DNA of 5,418 bases from Acidobacteriota bacterium (lineage in GTDB: Bacteria; Acidobacteriota; Terriglobia; Acidiferrales; UBA7541), in contig QHYO01000388.1 of NCBI GenBank assembly GCA_003224135.1, positions 1 through 5,418 on the forward strand, written 5' to 3'. The notes beneath the pieces are model-generated. The model did not search any database. It saw nothing but the letters and a program-made list of their open reading frames with translations, and was not told where the DNA came from. Of this stretch, positions 1 through 4,533 are shown piece by piece. The translations under genes were made by a program, and so were the position numbers. Every line of letters begins with the position of its first letter. Position 1 is the first letter of the stretch.

Positions 1-602
1 GGCTTTCCGAAATAAAATTGCGACGCTGCGGCGAACCCGTAATTCCCATGCGCGAGATAAACCTGGTTGGAGTACATGGTAAAAATCTGCGGCTTCGTGT
101 AGCGCCGCTCGATCTGCAGCGATAGCAGCATCTCCTGCATTTTGCGGCGAAAGCTGCGGTCGCTTCTGTCCAGGAAAAGGTTGCCAGCAAGCTGCATGGT
201 GATGGTGCTGGCGCCTTCGGCTCTGCGGCCTTTGATCAAATTGCGATATGCGGCGCCCGCAATTCGTGGAAAGTCAATGCCCCAGTGATCTTCGAAGTGC
301 TGGTCCTCGATGGAAGAAACGGCGCTGTAGAGAATCTTTGGGCACTGCTCGTAGGTCATCAAGATACGGCGCTGCAAGGCAAAGCTACCGACCATCTGCC
401 CGTCGTCTGCGTAAATTTCGGTGACGACGTTCGGTCGATATGTTTCCAACGCACGAATTTCGGGCAGGTCGCTTGCGTAAACGAAGAGTAGTCCGCACCC
501 GGCGCCGAGCGCGATAGAGCACAGCAGCAGGAACGCGATGGCAACGCGGTCAATCAGTTTCCAGCCGCGAAGTCGAAGAGTGATCGGAGGAAGACTTAGC
601 AT
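1..602 (-). CDS. Class A penicillin-binding protein, N-terminal part (glycosyltransferase family 51), cut by left window edge
   Basis: Codes for the first 200 residues of a bifunctional peptidoglycan synthase, which polymerises lipid II glycan strands outside the inner membrane. Reading from ATG at 602, a short cytoplasmic stretch precedes one membrane helix (about residues 20-42). The glycosyltransferase motifs then follow in order: EDQHFEDHWGID (99-110, catalytic Glu99), GASTITMQLAGN (130-141), RRKMQEMLLSLQIER (152-166, second active-site Glu157), and MYSNQVYLAHGNYG with a final YFGK (176-200). Motif 2 has TMQ where many PBP1A proteins have TQQ; PBP1C-type enzymes also show TMQ. The rest of the glycosyltransferase domain and any transpeptidase domain lie beyond the edge, so 1A, 1C and monofunctional types cannot be separated. 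No clear Shine-Dalgarno sequence precedes the start. An in-frame TTG lies directly before the ATG and a stop (TAA) four codons further up. TAAAAT at 617-612 could be a -10 box giving a nearly leaderless message. Confidence 0.93.
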   Translation of the reverse strand, partial: MLSLPPITLRLRGWKLIDRVAIAFLLLCSIALGAGCGLLFVYASDLPEIRALETYRPNVVTEIYADDGQMVGSFALQRRILMTYEQCPKILYSAVSSIEDQHFEDHWGIDFPRIAGAAYRNLIKGRRAEGASTITMQLAGNLFLDRSDRSFRRKMQEMLLSLQIERRYTKPQIFTMYSNQVYLAHGNYGFAAASQFYFGK

Positions 603-691
603 CAACAGAAAATTTTAGCGCAAGTGCGTGCGCTTGGCAGGTTGCAAGAGAGTGGAAGTTTCCATATGCAGAATGCACGCCAAGCACATAT

Positions 692-741
692 CCGTCATTG
701 CGAACGTAGCGAGGTATCTCTCTTTGCGCCTATCGCGCAAG
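692..741. repeat. Probable dispersed intergenic repeat with adjacent dyad
   Basis: The stretch 693-720 begins CGTCATTGCGAACGTAGCG and ends with AGGTATCTC. It closely resembles the GTCATT(C/G)CGAGCG(A/T)AGCGA...ATCTC family of short interspersed repeats found between genes in many bacterial phyla. Directly after it, TTGCGC (724-729) and GCGCAA (735-740) form a 6-bp hairpin with a 5-nt loop. No T-run follows on either strand, so this is not an obvious intrinsic terminator. Only one copy is visible here; family membership is recalled from general experience and not tested. Confidence 0.4.
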
Positions 742-788
742 AGTTCAACCACTGCCAGCGAGTAGATGAACAAACTTGACCCTGGATG

Positions 789-1289
789 CTAGGAATCTTG
801 CGATGCTGCCCATGGGTGCGGCTTCTGTGCTTCCTGAAACGCGAAGATCGTCATCAACGCAGCCAGAGCGACGAGCGCTCCATCGCGCAACACGGTCTTG
901 ATCGTAAGCGGTTCGGGATTGGCGAAACATCCGCAATTAATCTGCAGCCCCATCGCGTAGGAGCGGACGACGGCGATAAAAAATCCCAGCATGATCAGCG
1001 TTATGAGGGTGGCCCAGACGCGGAGTTTCCAGCCAAGGAGAAGCAGCAGCCCCAGCCCGATCTCCACAAACGGCAATGTATTTGCCACAAACTTAACTCC
1101 CCACACGGGAAGGATTCGGTAGGAATCAACCTGCATTGCGAAGAAGGACAGCGCGACCCCGATCGGGGGCCGCGGGTGCATACCCATGGTGAGTTTTGAA
1201 TAGCCCGCGTAGATCAAAACTCCCGCAAGGACGATACGGCCAAGCCAGATCACCGCGCGGCGGAAATTGAGTGGGCTGGATTGCATCAT
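789..1289 (-). CDS. MauE/DoxX-family redox-associated membrane protein
   Basis: A 166-residue polytopic inner-membrane protein with four predicted helices (about 13-31, 65-85, 93-113 and 133-151). It matches the MauE-like branch of the DoxX superfamily: a YAGYSKL segment ending helix 1 (27-33), LPFVEIGLG opening helix 2 (72-80), and NCGCF after helix 3 (118-122), whose paired cysteines C119 and C121 are the likely redox site. MauE proteins are thought to work with thioredoxin-like partners in periplasmic disulfide formation. Here the gene begins 15 bp after the stop of a DsbA-like thioredoxin on the same strand, so the two probably form one operon, with this protein relaying electrons for its partner (inference). 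ATG at 1289 is used; a second ATG follows immediately at 1286. No strong Shine-Dalgarno sequence is visible, which may mean translation is coupled to the upstream gene. The exact substrate is unknown. Confidence 0.85.
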   Translation of the reverse strand: MMQSSPLNFRRAVIWLGRIVLAGVLIYAGYSKLTMGMHPRPPIGVALSFFAMQVDSYRILPVWGVKFVANTLPFVEIGLGLLLLLGWKLRVWATLITLIMLGFFIAVVRSYAMGLQINCGCFANPEPLTIKTVLRDGALVALAALMTIFAFQEAQKPHPWAASQDS

Positions 1290-1304
1290 ACGAGTGATGA
1301 ATCG

Positions 1305-2090
1305 CTAGCGCTGTGACAGAAGCTGGTCAAGAAACTGGTGGAGCACGTCATAACTCACGATTCCGACCACCGGATAGGTCTGCCCCTTGAAATGAATAAT
1401 CGTCGTCGGAGTTTGATTCACGTTATAGGTTTTCCCGAGCGCGACATCTTTATCAATGCCCGCATCGAGCGCCGTTCCCTTGGCCTGCGCACGAATCTTC
1501 ATCATGTCCGCGGCTGGGAGTACCGCCGCAAGCGTGCCATCGATGTCGCCACTCTGTTCCCATTTTTCCTGGTTCTGGAAAAGCGCCTGCTCCGCCTGGT
1601 CCCCTTTGCCAAGTTGCGCGGCCGCCCGCACATACCGCGCAGCAACGCGAGAGTGAGCATGCATGGGCAGCGGAAAATCACGATGTACCAGATAAACTTT
1701 GTTTGTGTTGACGTAGTTGTCCAGCAACTGCTGATTTGTTGTCTTGTACAGCTGTTTGCACGCCGGGCACTGGAAGTCGCTGAAAACTTCCATGGCGATC
1801 GGCGCTGACTTTGAACCGAAGGCTCGGTGCGGGTCAATCTCGGGCACTCCGGAAACCTGCGCGGGATCGAGAACCGCCTCTGCTTTCGCAAAGGATGTGC
1901 TCGGTTCAGTCGCCAGGCCTGTTGTAGAGGGAACCGAGACCGGCAGCGCCTTTGACGCAGCGGAAATGTCCGCTGTGGCGGCCATGCCAGTAGGAACGGC
2001 AAGTTCATGATTTACGCCAAACCCAAACGACAATGCAGCGCCGGCAAGCGCAAGTCCAATCACTGCCGTTATCAGATGTCGGCCCTTCAC
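1305..2090 (-). CDS. Membrane-anchored DsbA-like thioredoxin-fold protein (Thioredoxin_4 type)
   Basis: A 261-residue envelope protein. The N-terminus is basic and followed by a hydrophobic segment (about 6-25) that is either an uncleaved anchor or a signal peptide; no lipobox cysteine is present. A long Ala/Ser/Thr/Pro-rich linker (about 26-85) leads to a DsbA-like domain (about 86-261). The active site is FSDFQCPACK with cysteines 108 and 111. The helical insert covers about 140-215, and the cis-proline loop is NQTPTT (P228). The CPAC dipeptide and domain order fit the Thioredoxin_4/DsbA-like family of thiol oxidases or reductases that act on secreted proteins. The start is GTG at 2090, chosen because AGGGAG (2102-2097) sits 6 nt upstream and the hydrophobic segment follows immediately. 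The downstream MauE-like gene is the likely membrane redox partner. Whether it oxidises, reduces or isomerises disulfides cannot be read from sequence. Confidence 0.9.
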   Translation of the reverse strand: MKGRHLITAVIGLALAGAALSFGFGVNHELAVPTGMAATADISAASKALPVSVPSTTGLATEPSTSFAKAEAVLDPAQVSGVPEIDPHRAFGSKSAPIAMEVFSDFQCPACKQLYKTTNQQLLDNYVNTNKVYLVHRDFPLPMHAHSRVAARYVRAAAQLGKGDQAEQALFQNQEKWEQSGDIDGTLAAVLPAADMMKIRAQAKGTALDAGIDKDVALGKTYNVNQTPTTIIHFKGQTYPVVGIVSYDVLHQFLDQLLSQR

Positions 2091-2096
2091 GGGATT

Positions 2097-2102
2097 CTCC
2101 CT
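2097..2102 (-). promoter_or_regulatory. Ribosome binding site deciding a GTG start (dsbA-like gene)
   Basis: On the minus strand AGGGAG lies 6 nt before GTG at 2090. No ATG start is better placed, so the Shine-Dalgarno sequence supports the GTG start. Confidence 0.75.
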
Positions 2103-2138
2103 AAGCTCGATGCGTGCGGAACCCTAGCGGACGATAGT

Positions 2139-2168
2139 ACCTTAGAACGCGATTACCTTAGAATGCGA
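2139..2168. repeat. Two-copy direct repeat ACCTTAGAAYGCGA, 16-bp period
   Basis: ACCTTAGAACGCGA (2139-2152) and ACCTTAGAATGCGA (2155-2168) differ at one of 14 positions and start 16 bp apart. They lie 49-78 bp upstream of the dsbA-like start, where its promoter should be. On the minus strand a weak -10-like TACTAT (2139-2134) abuts the repeat, with only a poor -35 (TTCTAA, 2163-2158, 18-bp spacer). The copies could be tandem sites for an activator or repressor; no regulator family is recognised. Confidence 0.45.
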
Positions 2169-2213
2169 AAAAAGAGCGGGCCAGCTCGGGAACAACCTCC
2201 AGCGCCGGCCCGC
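2168..2213 (-). terminator. Minus-strand intrinsic terminator with no upstream gene
   Basis: Read on the minus strand, GCGGGCC (2213-2207) pairs perfectly with GGCCCGC (2182-2176). The pairing is followed two bases later by six consecutive T (2173-2168), the classic stem plus U-tract. The loop is long (24 nt), and the inner bases can also pair elsewhere. The only annotated minus-strand gene is downstream of it, so it would end a transcript starting inside the 2214-2495 gap, or insulate the dsbA-like operon from antisense transcription arising near dnaK. Confidence 0.55.
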
Positions 2214-2315
2214 AGGCGCCTTCTCTACGCCGCTTCATAAGATGCAAAAGCGCCGGGGAGGTTGGTTCGCGGACCTTGCGGACGTCAAAGCCCAGCCGAC
2301 AGCGTCTGTAAGTAG
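2168..2315 (-). ncRNA. Candidate small structured RNA, class unknown
   Basis: This is inferred from an orphan terminator (T-run ending at 2168) and a plausible promoter upstream on the same strand: TTGCTG (2349-2344), a 16-bp spacer and TATTAT (2327-2322). That would start a transcript near 2315 and give about 148 nt. The interior can fold as a rod: CAACCTCC (2263-2256) with GGAGGTTG (2200-2193), extended past a bulge by GAA/TTC. Nested hairpins include CGCTT/AAGCG (loop containing CATCTTATG) and GGCGC/GCGCC. A long rod with internal bubbles recalls 6S RNA, but no diagnostic 6S sequence can be asserted. The -35 match is weak (3 of 6), so the start is uncertain. Confidence 0.33.
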
Positions 2316-2321
2316 CACAAA

Positions 2322-2349
2322 ATAATAGCCATATTGAGGTTATCAGCAA
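2322..2349 (-). promoter_or_regulatory. Possible sigma-70-like promoter for the candidate small RNA
   Basis: On the minus strand, TTGCTG (2349-2344), 16 bp and TATTAT (2327-2322). The -10 matches 5 of 6 consensus bases, the -35 only 3 of 6. It lies back to back with the dnaK promoter and next to the HAIR-like repeat, so one bound regulator could touch both promoters. Confidence 0.3.
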
Positions 2350-2350
2350 G

Positions 2351-2371
2351 CTTGACAAAGATGCACTCAAC
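2351..2371. promoter_or_regulatory. HAIR-like inverted repeat (candidate HspR operator) over the dnaK -35 box
   Basis: CTTGACA (2351-2357), 7 nt, ACTCAAC (2365-2371). The HspR-associated inverted repeat of actinobacteria is CTTGAGT-N7-ACTCAAG. The half-sites here match 5 of 7 and 6 of 7 with exactly the 7-nt spacing. The left half contains the -35 hexamer TTGACA and the right half lies in the spacer, so a bound repressor would block RNA polymerase. The left-half match is partly explained by the -35 consensus itself, which lowers its weight. No hspR gene is inside the window. Confidence 0.5.
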
Positions 2372-2380
2372 CTTTATACT
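2352..2380 (+). promoter_or_regulatory. dnaK sigma-70-type promoter
   Basis: TTGACA (2352-2357, perfect -35), a 17-bp spacer, and TATACT (2375-2380, 5 of 6 to the -10 consensus). The predicted start is near 2387, giving a leader of about 109 nt. The layout is housekeeping-sigma type, not the sigma-32 type (CTTGAAA with CCCCAT-T), which suggests heat control by a repressor instead of an alternative sigma factor. Confidence 0.8.
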
Positions 2381-2460
2381 CGCGCCTGCATCGAACTGGG
2401 CTGAATCCCGACGCGCCGGTATTTGAGCTCCCAGCTTGGCTCGGCCGAGTGACGTTCGAT

Positions 2461-2490
2461 TCTCAGATTTGTGCACCTACACAGGGGAGA
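2461..2490 (+). promoter_or_regulatory. dnaK ribosome binding site inside a weak hairpin
   Basis: AGGGGAG (2483-2489) is a strong Shine-Dalgarno sequence 6 nt before ATG at 2496. It decides that start over an in-frame TTG at 2436, which would add 20 residues not typical of DnaK. The same bases can form the 3' arm of an imperfect stem. TCTC (2461-2464) pairs with GAGA (2487-2490), then comes a 3-by-1 internal loop, then TTTGTG (2468-2473) pairs with CACAGG (2480-2485) including two G-U pairs, closing a 6-nt loop. Masking of the site is possible but unproven. Confidence 0.6.
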
Positions 2491-2495
2491 TATTT

Positions 2496-4454
2496 ATGAG
2501 CAAGATTATCGGAATTGACTTGGGAACCACGAACTCGGTCGTCTCGGTGATGCAGGGCGGCGAGCCGGTGGTGATTCCCAATCAGGAAGGCGCACGCACT
2601 ACTCCGTCGGTCGTGGCCATCACCAAAACCGGCGAGCGGCTGGTCGGCCAAGTTGCCAAGCGTCAGGCCGTCACGAACCCGGAAAACACGGTTTATTCGA
2701 TCAAGCGCTTCATGGGGCGGCGGTTCGACGAAGTGGGTTCGGAGATGAAGCGCGTTCCTTACAAAGTGGTAAAAGGCGATCACGATGACGCTCGCGTCGA
2801 GATTTCCGGCAAGGTGTATAGTCCGCCCGAAATTTCGGCGATGATTTTGACGAAGTTGAAAAATGCCGCCGAAGACTTCCTTGGCGAAAAGGTCAGCAAG
2901 GCCGTGATTACCGTTCCCGCGTACTTCAACGACGCGCAACGGCAAGCCACGAAGCAGGCCGGCGAGATCGCTGGACTTGAAGTCGTCAGAATTATTAACG
3001 AACCAACCGCGGCAGCGCTCGCCTACGGATTGGAGAAGAAAACCGACGAAACCATCGCCGTGTACGACCTCGGTGGCGGCACTTTCGATATTTCAGTGCT
3101 GGAAGTCGGCAGCGGCGTCGTGGAAGTGAAATCCACCAACGGCGACACGCACCTGGGCGGCGATGACGTCGACCAACGCATCGTGGACTGGCTTATCGAC
3201 GAGTTCAAGAAAGCCAACAACATTGACTTGAGCAAGGATCGCATGGCTCTGCAGCGCCTGAAGGAAGCAGCAGAGAAGGCCAAGATCGAGTTGTCGCAGA
3301 TGATGGAAACGGAGATCAACCTGCCATTCATCACTGCGGGGGCAAGCGGGCCGATCCACTTGCAGGAAAAGCTGACCAGGACGCGCCTCGAACAGCTGAT
3401 GGCGGATTTGCTCGATCGTTCGATGAAGCCGGTACAGCAGGCTCTTGAGGACGCGAAACTTTCGCCGAGCAATATCGAAGAAGTCGTGCTCGTTGGCGGC
3501 TCTACACGCATCCCGAAAGTGCAGCAGCTCGTTCGCAACTTCTTTGGCGGCAAAGAGCCGCACAAGGGCGTGAACCCCGACGAAGTTGTCGCAGTGGGCG
3601 CAGCGATCCAGGGCGCCGTGCTGGCCGGAGAAGTAAAGGACATCCTGCTGCTCGACGTGACGCCGCTTTCGCTCGGCGTTGAGACGCTTGGCGGCGTGAT
3701 GACGGTTCAGATTCAGCGCAATACCACGATTCCGACCCGCAAGGTCGAAACGTATTCGACGGCGTCGGACAACCAGTCGGGCGTGGAAATCCACGTGATG
3801 CAGGGCGAACGCAAATTCGCAAAGGACAACCGTTCGCTCGGCACATTCAAACTGGACGGCATTCCACCTGCTCCCCGCGGCGTGCCACAAATTGAGGTGA
3901 CCTTCGACATCGACGCGAACGGCATCCTAAACGTTTCGGCCAAGGACAAAGCCACCGGCAAGGAACAGAAGATCACCATCCAGTCCTCGACCGGATTGAC
4001 CAAGGACGAGGCGGAGAAGATGCGGGTGGAAGCCGAATCGCACGCGGAAGAAGATCGCCGCCGTATGGAAGAAGTCGAAGCCCGCAACCGTCTGGACGGC
4101 ATTGTGTACCAGGCCGAAAAGACCATTCGCGAAAATCGCGACAAGCTGCCTGAGGCCGACGTTAAGGCCGCCGAGGAAGCCCTCGAGGAAGCCAAGAAAG
4201 CGATGAGTGACGGCGGCGAGGGCAATACCGGCCGCCTGCGTACGGCCACGGAAAATGTCGAGCGCACACTGCACAAGATGGCGGAGACGCTCTACAAAAC
4301 CGCCCAGAGTGCGCAGCAGGCTGAGGCCGCAAGTGCGGCCGGAGCTGGACAGGCGGGTGCCGGCGGCACGCCAGGACCAGGCGGGGCAGGCAAGCCCGGC
4401 GACGTGATCGACGCAGAATACGTCGACGTGGACGAGAAGAAACAGCCGAACTAA
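2496..4454 (+). CDS. dnaK: Molecular chaperone DnaK (Hsp70)
   Basis: Complete 652-residue Hsp70, an ATP-driven cytoplasmic chaperone that folds, refolds and disaggregates proteins with DnaJ and GrpE. The nucleotide-binding domain (about 1-383) shows all three family signatures: [10 protein letters not shown] (5-14), [12 protein letters not shown] (189-200, with T196 at the autophosphorylation position) and [14 protein letters not shown] (330-343). K70 and the [11 protein letters not shown] loop (168-178) are also present. The interdomain linker [12 protein letters not shown] spans 383-394, the substrate-binding beta domain about 395-505, and the helical lid about 506-605. A Gly/Ala/Pro-rich tail ends in an acidic [12 protein letters not shown] stretch (636-647). 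The segment around residues 75-105 is the insertion typical of Gram-negative-type DnaK. The start is fixed by the Shine-Dalgarno sequence and by the conserved [10 protein letters not shown] beginning. dnaJ follows after 79 bp, and grpE is not between them. Confidence 0.99.
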   Translation: MSKIIGIDLGTTNSVVSVMQGGEPVVIPNQEGARTTPSVVAITKTGERLVGQVAKRQAVTNPENTVYSIKRFMGRRFDEVGSEMKRVPYKVVKGDHDDARVEISGKVYSPPEISAMILTKLKNAAEDFLGEKVSKAVITVPAYFNDAQRQATKQAGEIAGLEVVRIINEPTAAALAYGLEKKTDETIAVYDLGGGTFDISVLEVGSGVVEVKSTNGDTHLGGDDVDQRIVDWLIDEFKKANNIDLSKDRMALQRLKEAAEKAKIELSQMMETEINLPFITAGASGPIHLQEKLTRTRLEQLMADLLDRSMKPVQQALEDAKLSPSNIEEVVLVGGSTRIPKVQQLVRNFFGGKEPHKGVNPDEVVAVGAAIQGAVLAGEVKDILLLDVTPLSLGVETLGGVMTVQIQRNTTIPTRKVETYSTASDNQSGVEIHVMQGERKFAKDNRSLGTFKLDGIPPAPRGVPQIEVTFDIDANGILNVSAKDKATGKEQKITIQSSTGLTKDEAEKMRVEAESHAEEDRRRMEEVEARNRLDGIVYQAEKTIRENRDKLPEADVKAAEEALEEAKKAMSDGGEGNTGRLRTATENVERTLHKMAETLYKTAQSAQQAEAASAAGAGQAGAGGTPGPGGAGKPGDVIDAEYVDVDEKKQPN

Positions 4455-4466
4455 GTTCGGCCATTC

Positions 4467-4512
4467 AAAGTGCACTATAGTTCCTCTCCGCTATAGTGCA
4501 CTTTTCCCTTTT
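4467..4512 (+). terminator. Perfect stem-loop between dnaK and dnaJ (leaky terminator or processing element)
   Basis: AAAGTGCACTATAG (4467-4480) pairs without mismatch with CTATAGTGCACTTT (4491-4504) around a 10-nt loop. The T-rich tract after it is interrupted: four T (4502-4505), CCC, four T (4509-4512). The stem begins 12 bp after the dnaK stop. It could end part of the transcripts so that less dnaJ is made than dnaK, or protect the 3' end of a processed dnaK message. The stem is AT-rich (5 of 14 GC) compared with the genes around it, which makes it a weaker terminator stem. Confidence 0.75.
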
Positions 4513-4527
4513 AGGGATAAACGATTG
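4505..4527 (+). promoter_or_regulatory. dnaJ translation start region with possible masked ribosome binding site
   Basis: AGGGA (4513-4517) is the only good Shine-Dalgarno-like sequence here. It lies 8 nt before an in-frame TTG (4525) but 17 nt before the ATG at 4534, which itself has only a weak GAGA. The conserved DYYELLG motif does not settle which start is used; TTG would add three residues. TCCCT (4505-4509) can pair with AGGGA (4513-4517) over a 3-nt loop, hiding the site. Confidence 0.4.
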
Positions 4528-4533
4528 AGAACC

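Larger units (their letters stand above)
2091..2495. other. Divergent regulatory gap between the dsbA-like gene and dnaK
   Basis: These 405 bp contain no convincing protein gene. From left to right they hold the dsbA-like ribosome binding site, a 16-bp-period direct repeat (2139-2168), a minus-strand intrinsic terminator (2168-2213), a region with potential for a long imperfect fold (2176-2275), a possible minus-strand promoter (2322-2349), the HAIR-like operator and sigma-70 promoter of dnaK (2351-2380), and a dnaK leader of about 110 nt ending in a strong Shine-Dalgarno sequence. Short open frames here lack start signals and family resemblance. No CIRCE element (TTAGCACTC-N9-GAGTGCTAA) is present. 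Confidence 0.7.

Noticed and set aside
724..740. TTGCGC/GCGCAA hairpin as terminator of the dsbA-like/MauE-like operon
   Set aside because: The stem is only 6 bp and no T-run follows on the minus strand.
786..1199. 137-codon plus-strand frame opposite the MauE-like gene
   Set aside because: It is antisense to a clear membrane-protein gene with conserved CGC and LPFVEIG motifs; its translation is charged low-complexity sequence.
2007..2240. 77-codon plus-strand frame overlapping the start of the dsbA-like gene
   Set aside because: It lies largely opposite the dsbA-like coding start and the GC-rich hairpin, has no ribosome site and resembles no known protein.
2158..2370. 70-codon minus-strand frame in the dnaK upstream region
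   Set aside because: It starts with TTG without a ribosome site, runs through the minus-strand terminator hairpin and its T-tract, and has no recognisable protein character.
2358..2384. CIRCE-like element suggested by GCACTC near the dnaK promoter
   Set aside because: Only the GCACTC core of one arm is present; no GAGTGC partner occurs 9 nt away, so HrcA control is not supported here.
2436..2495. N-terminal extension of DnaK by 20 residues from an in-frame TTG
   Set aside because: DnaK proteins begin at [10 protein letters not shown], the ATG at 2496 has an excellent ribosome binding site, and the extension resembles no known family feature.
3093..3890. Long minus-strand open frames (up to about 265 codons) opposite dnaK
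   Set aside because: They are antisense shadows of a highly conserved GC-rich gene; their translations are rich in Arg, His and Phe without domain signals.
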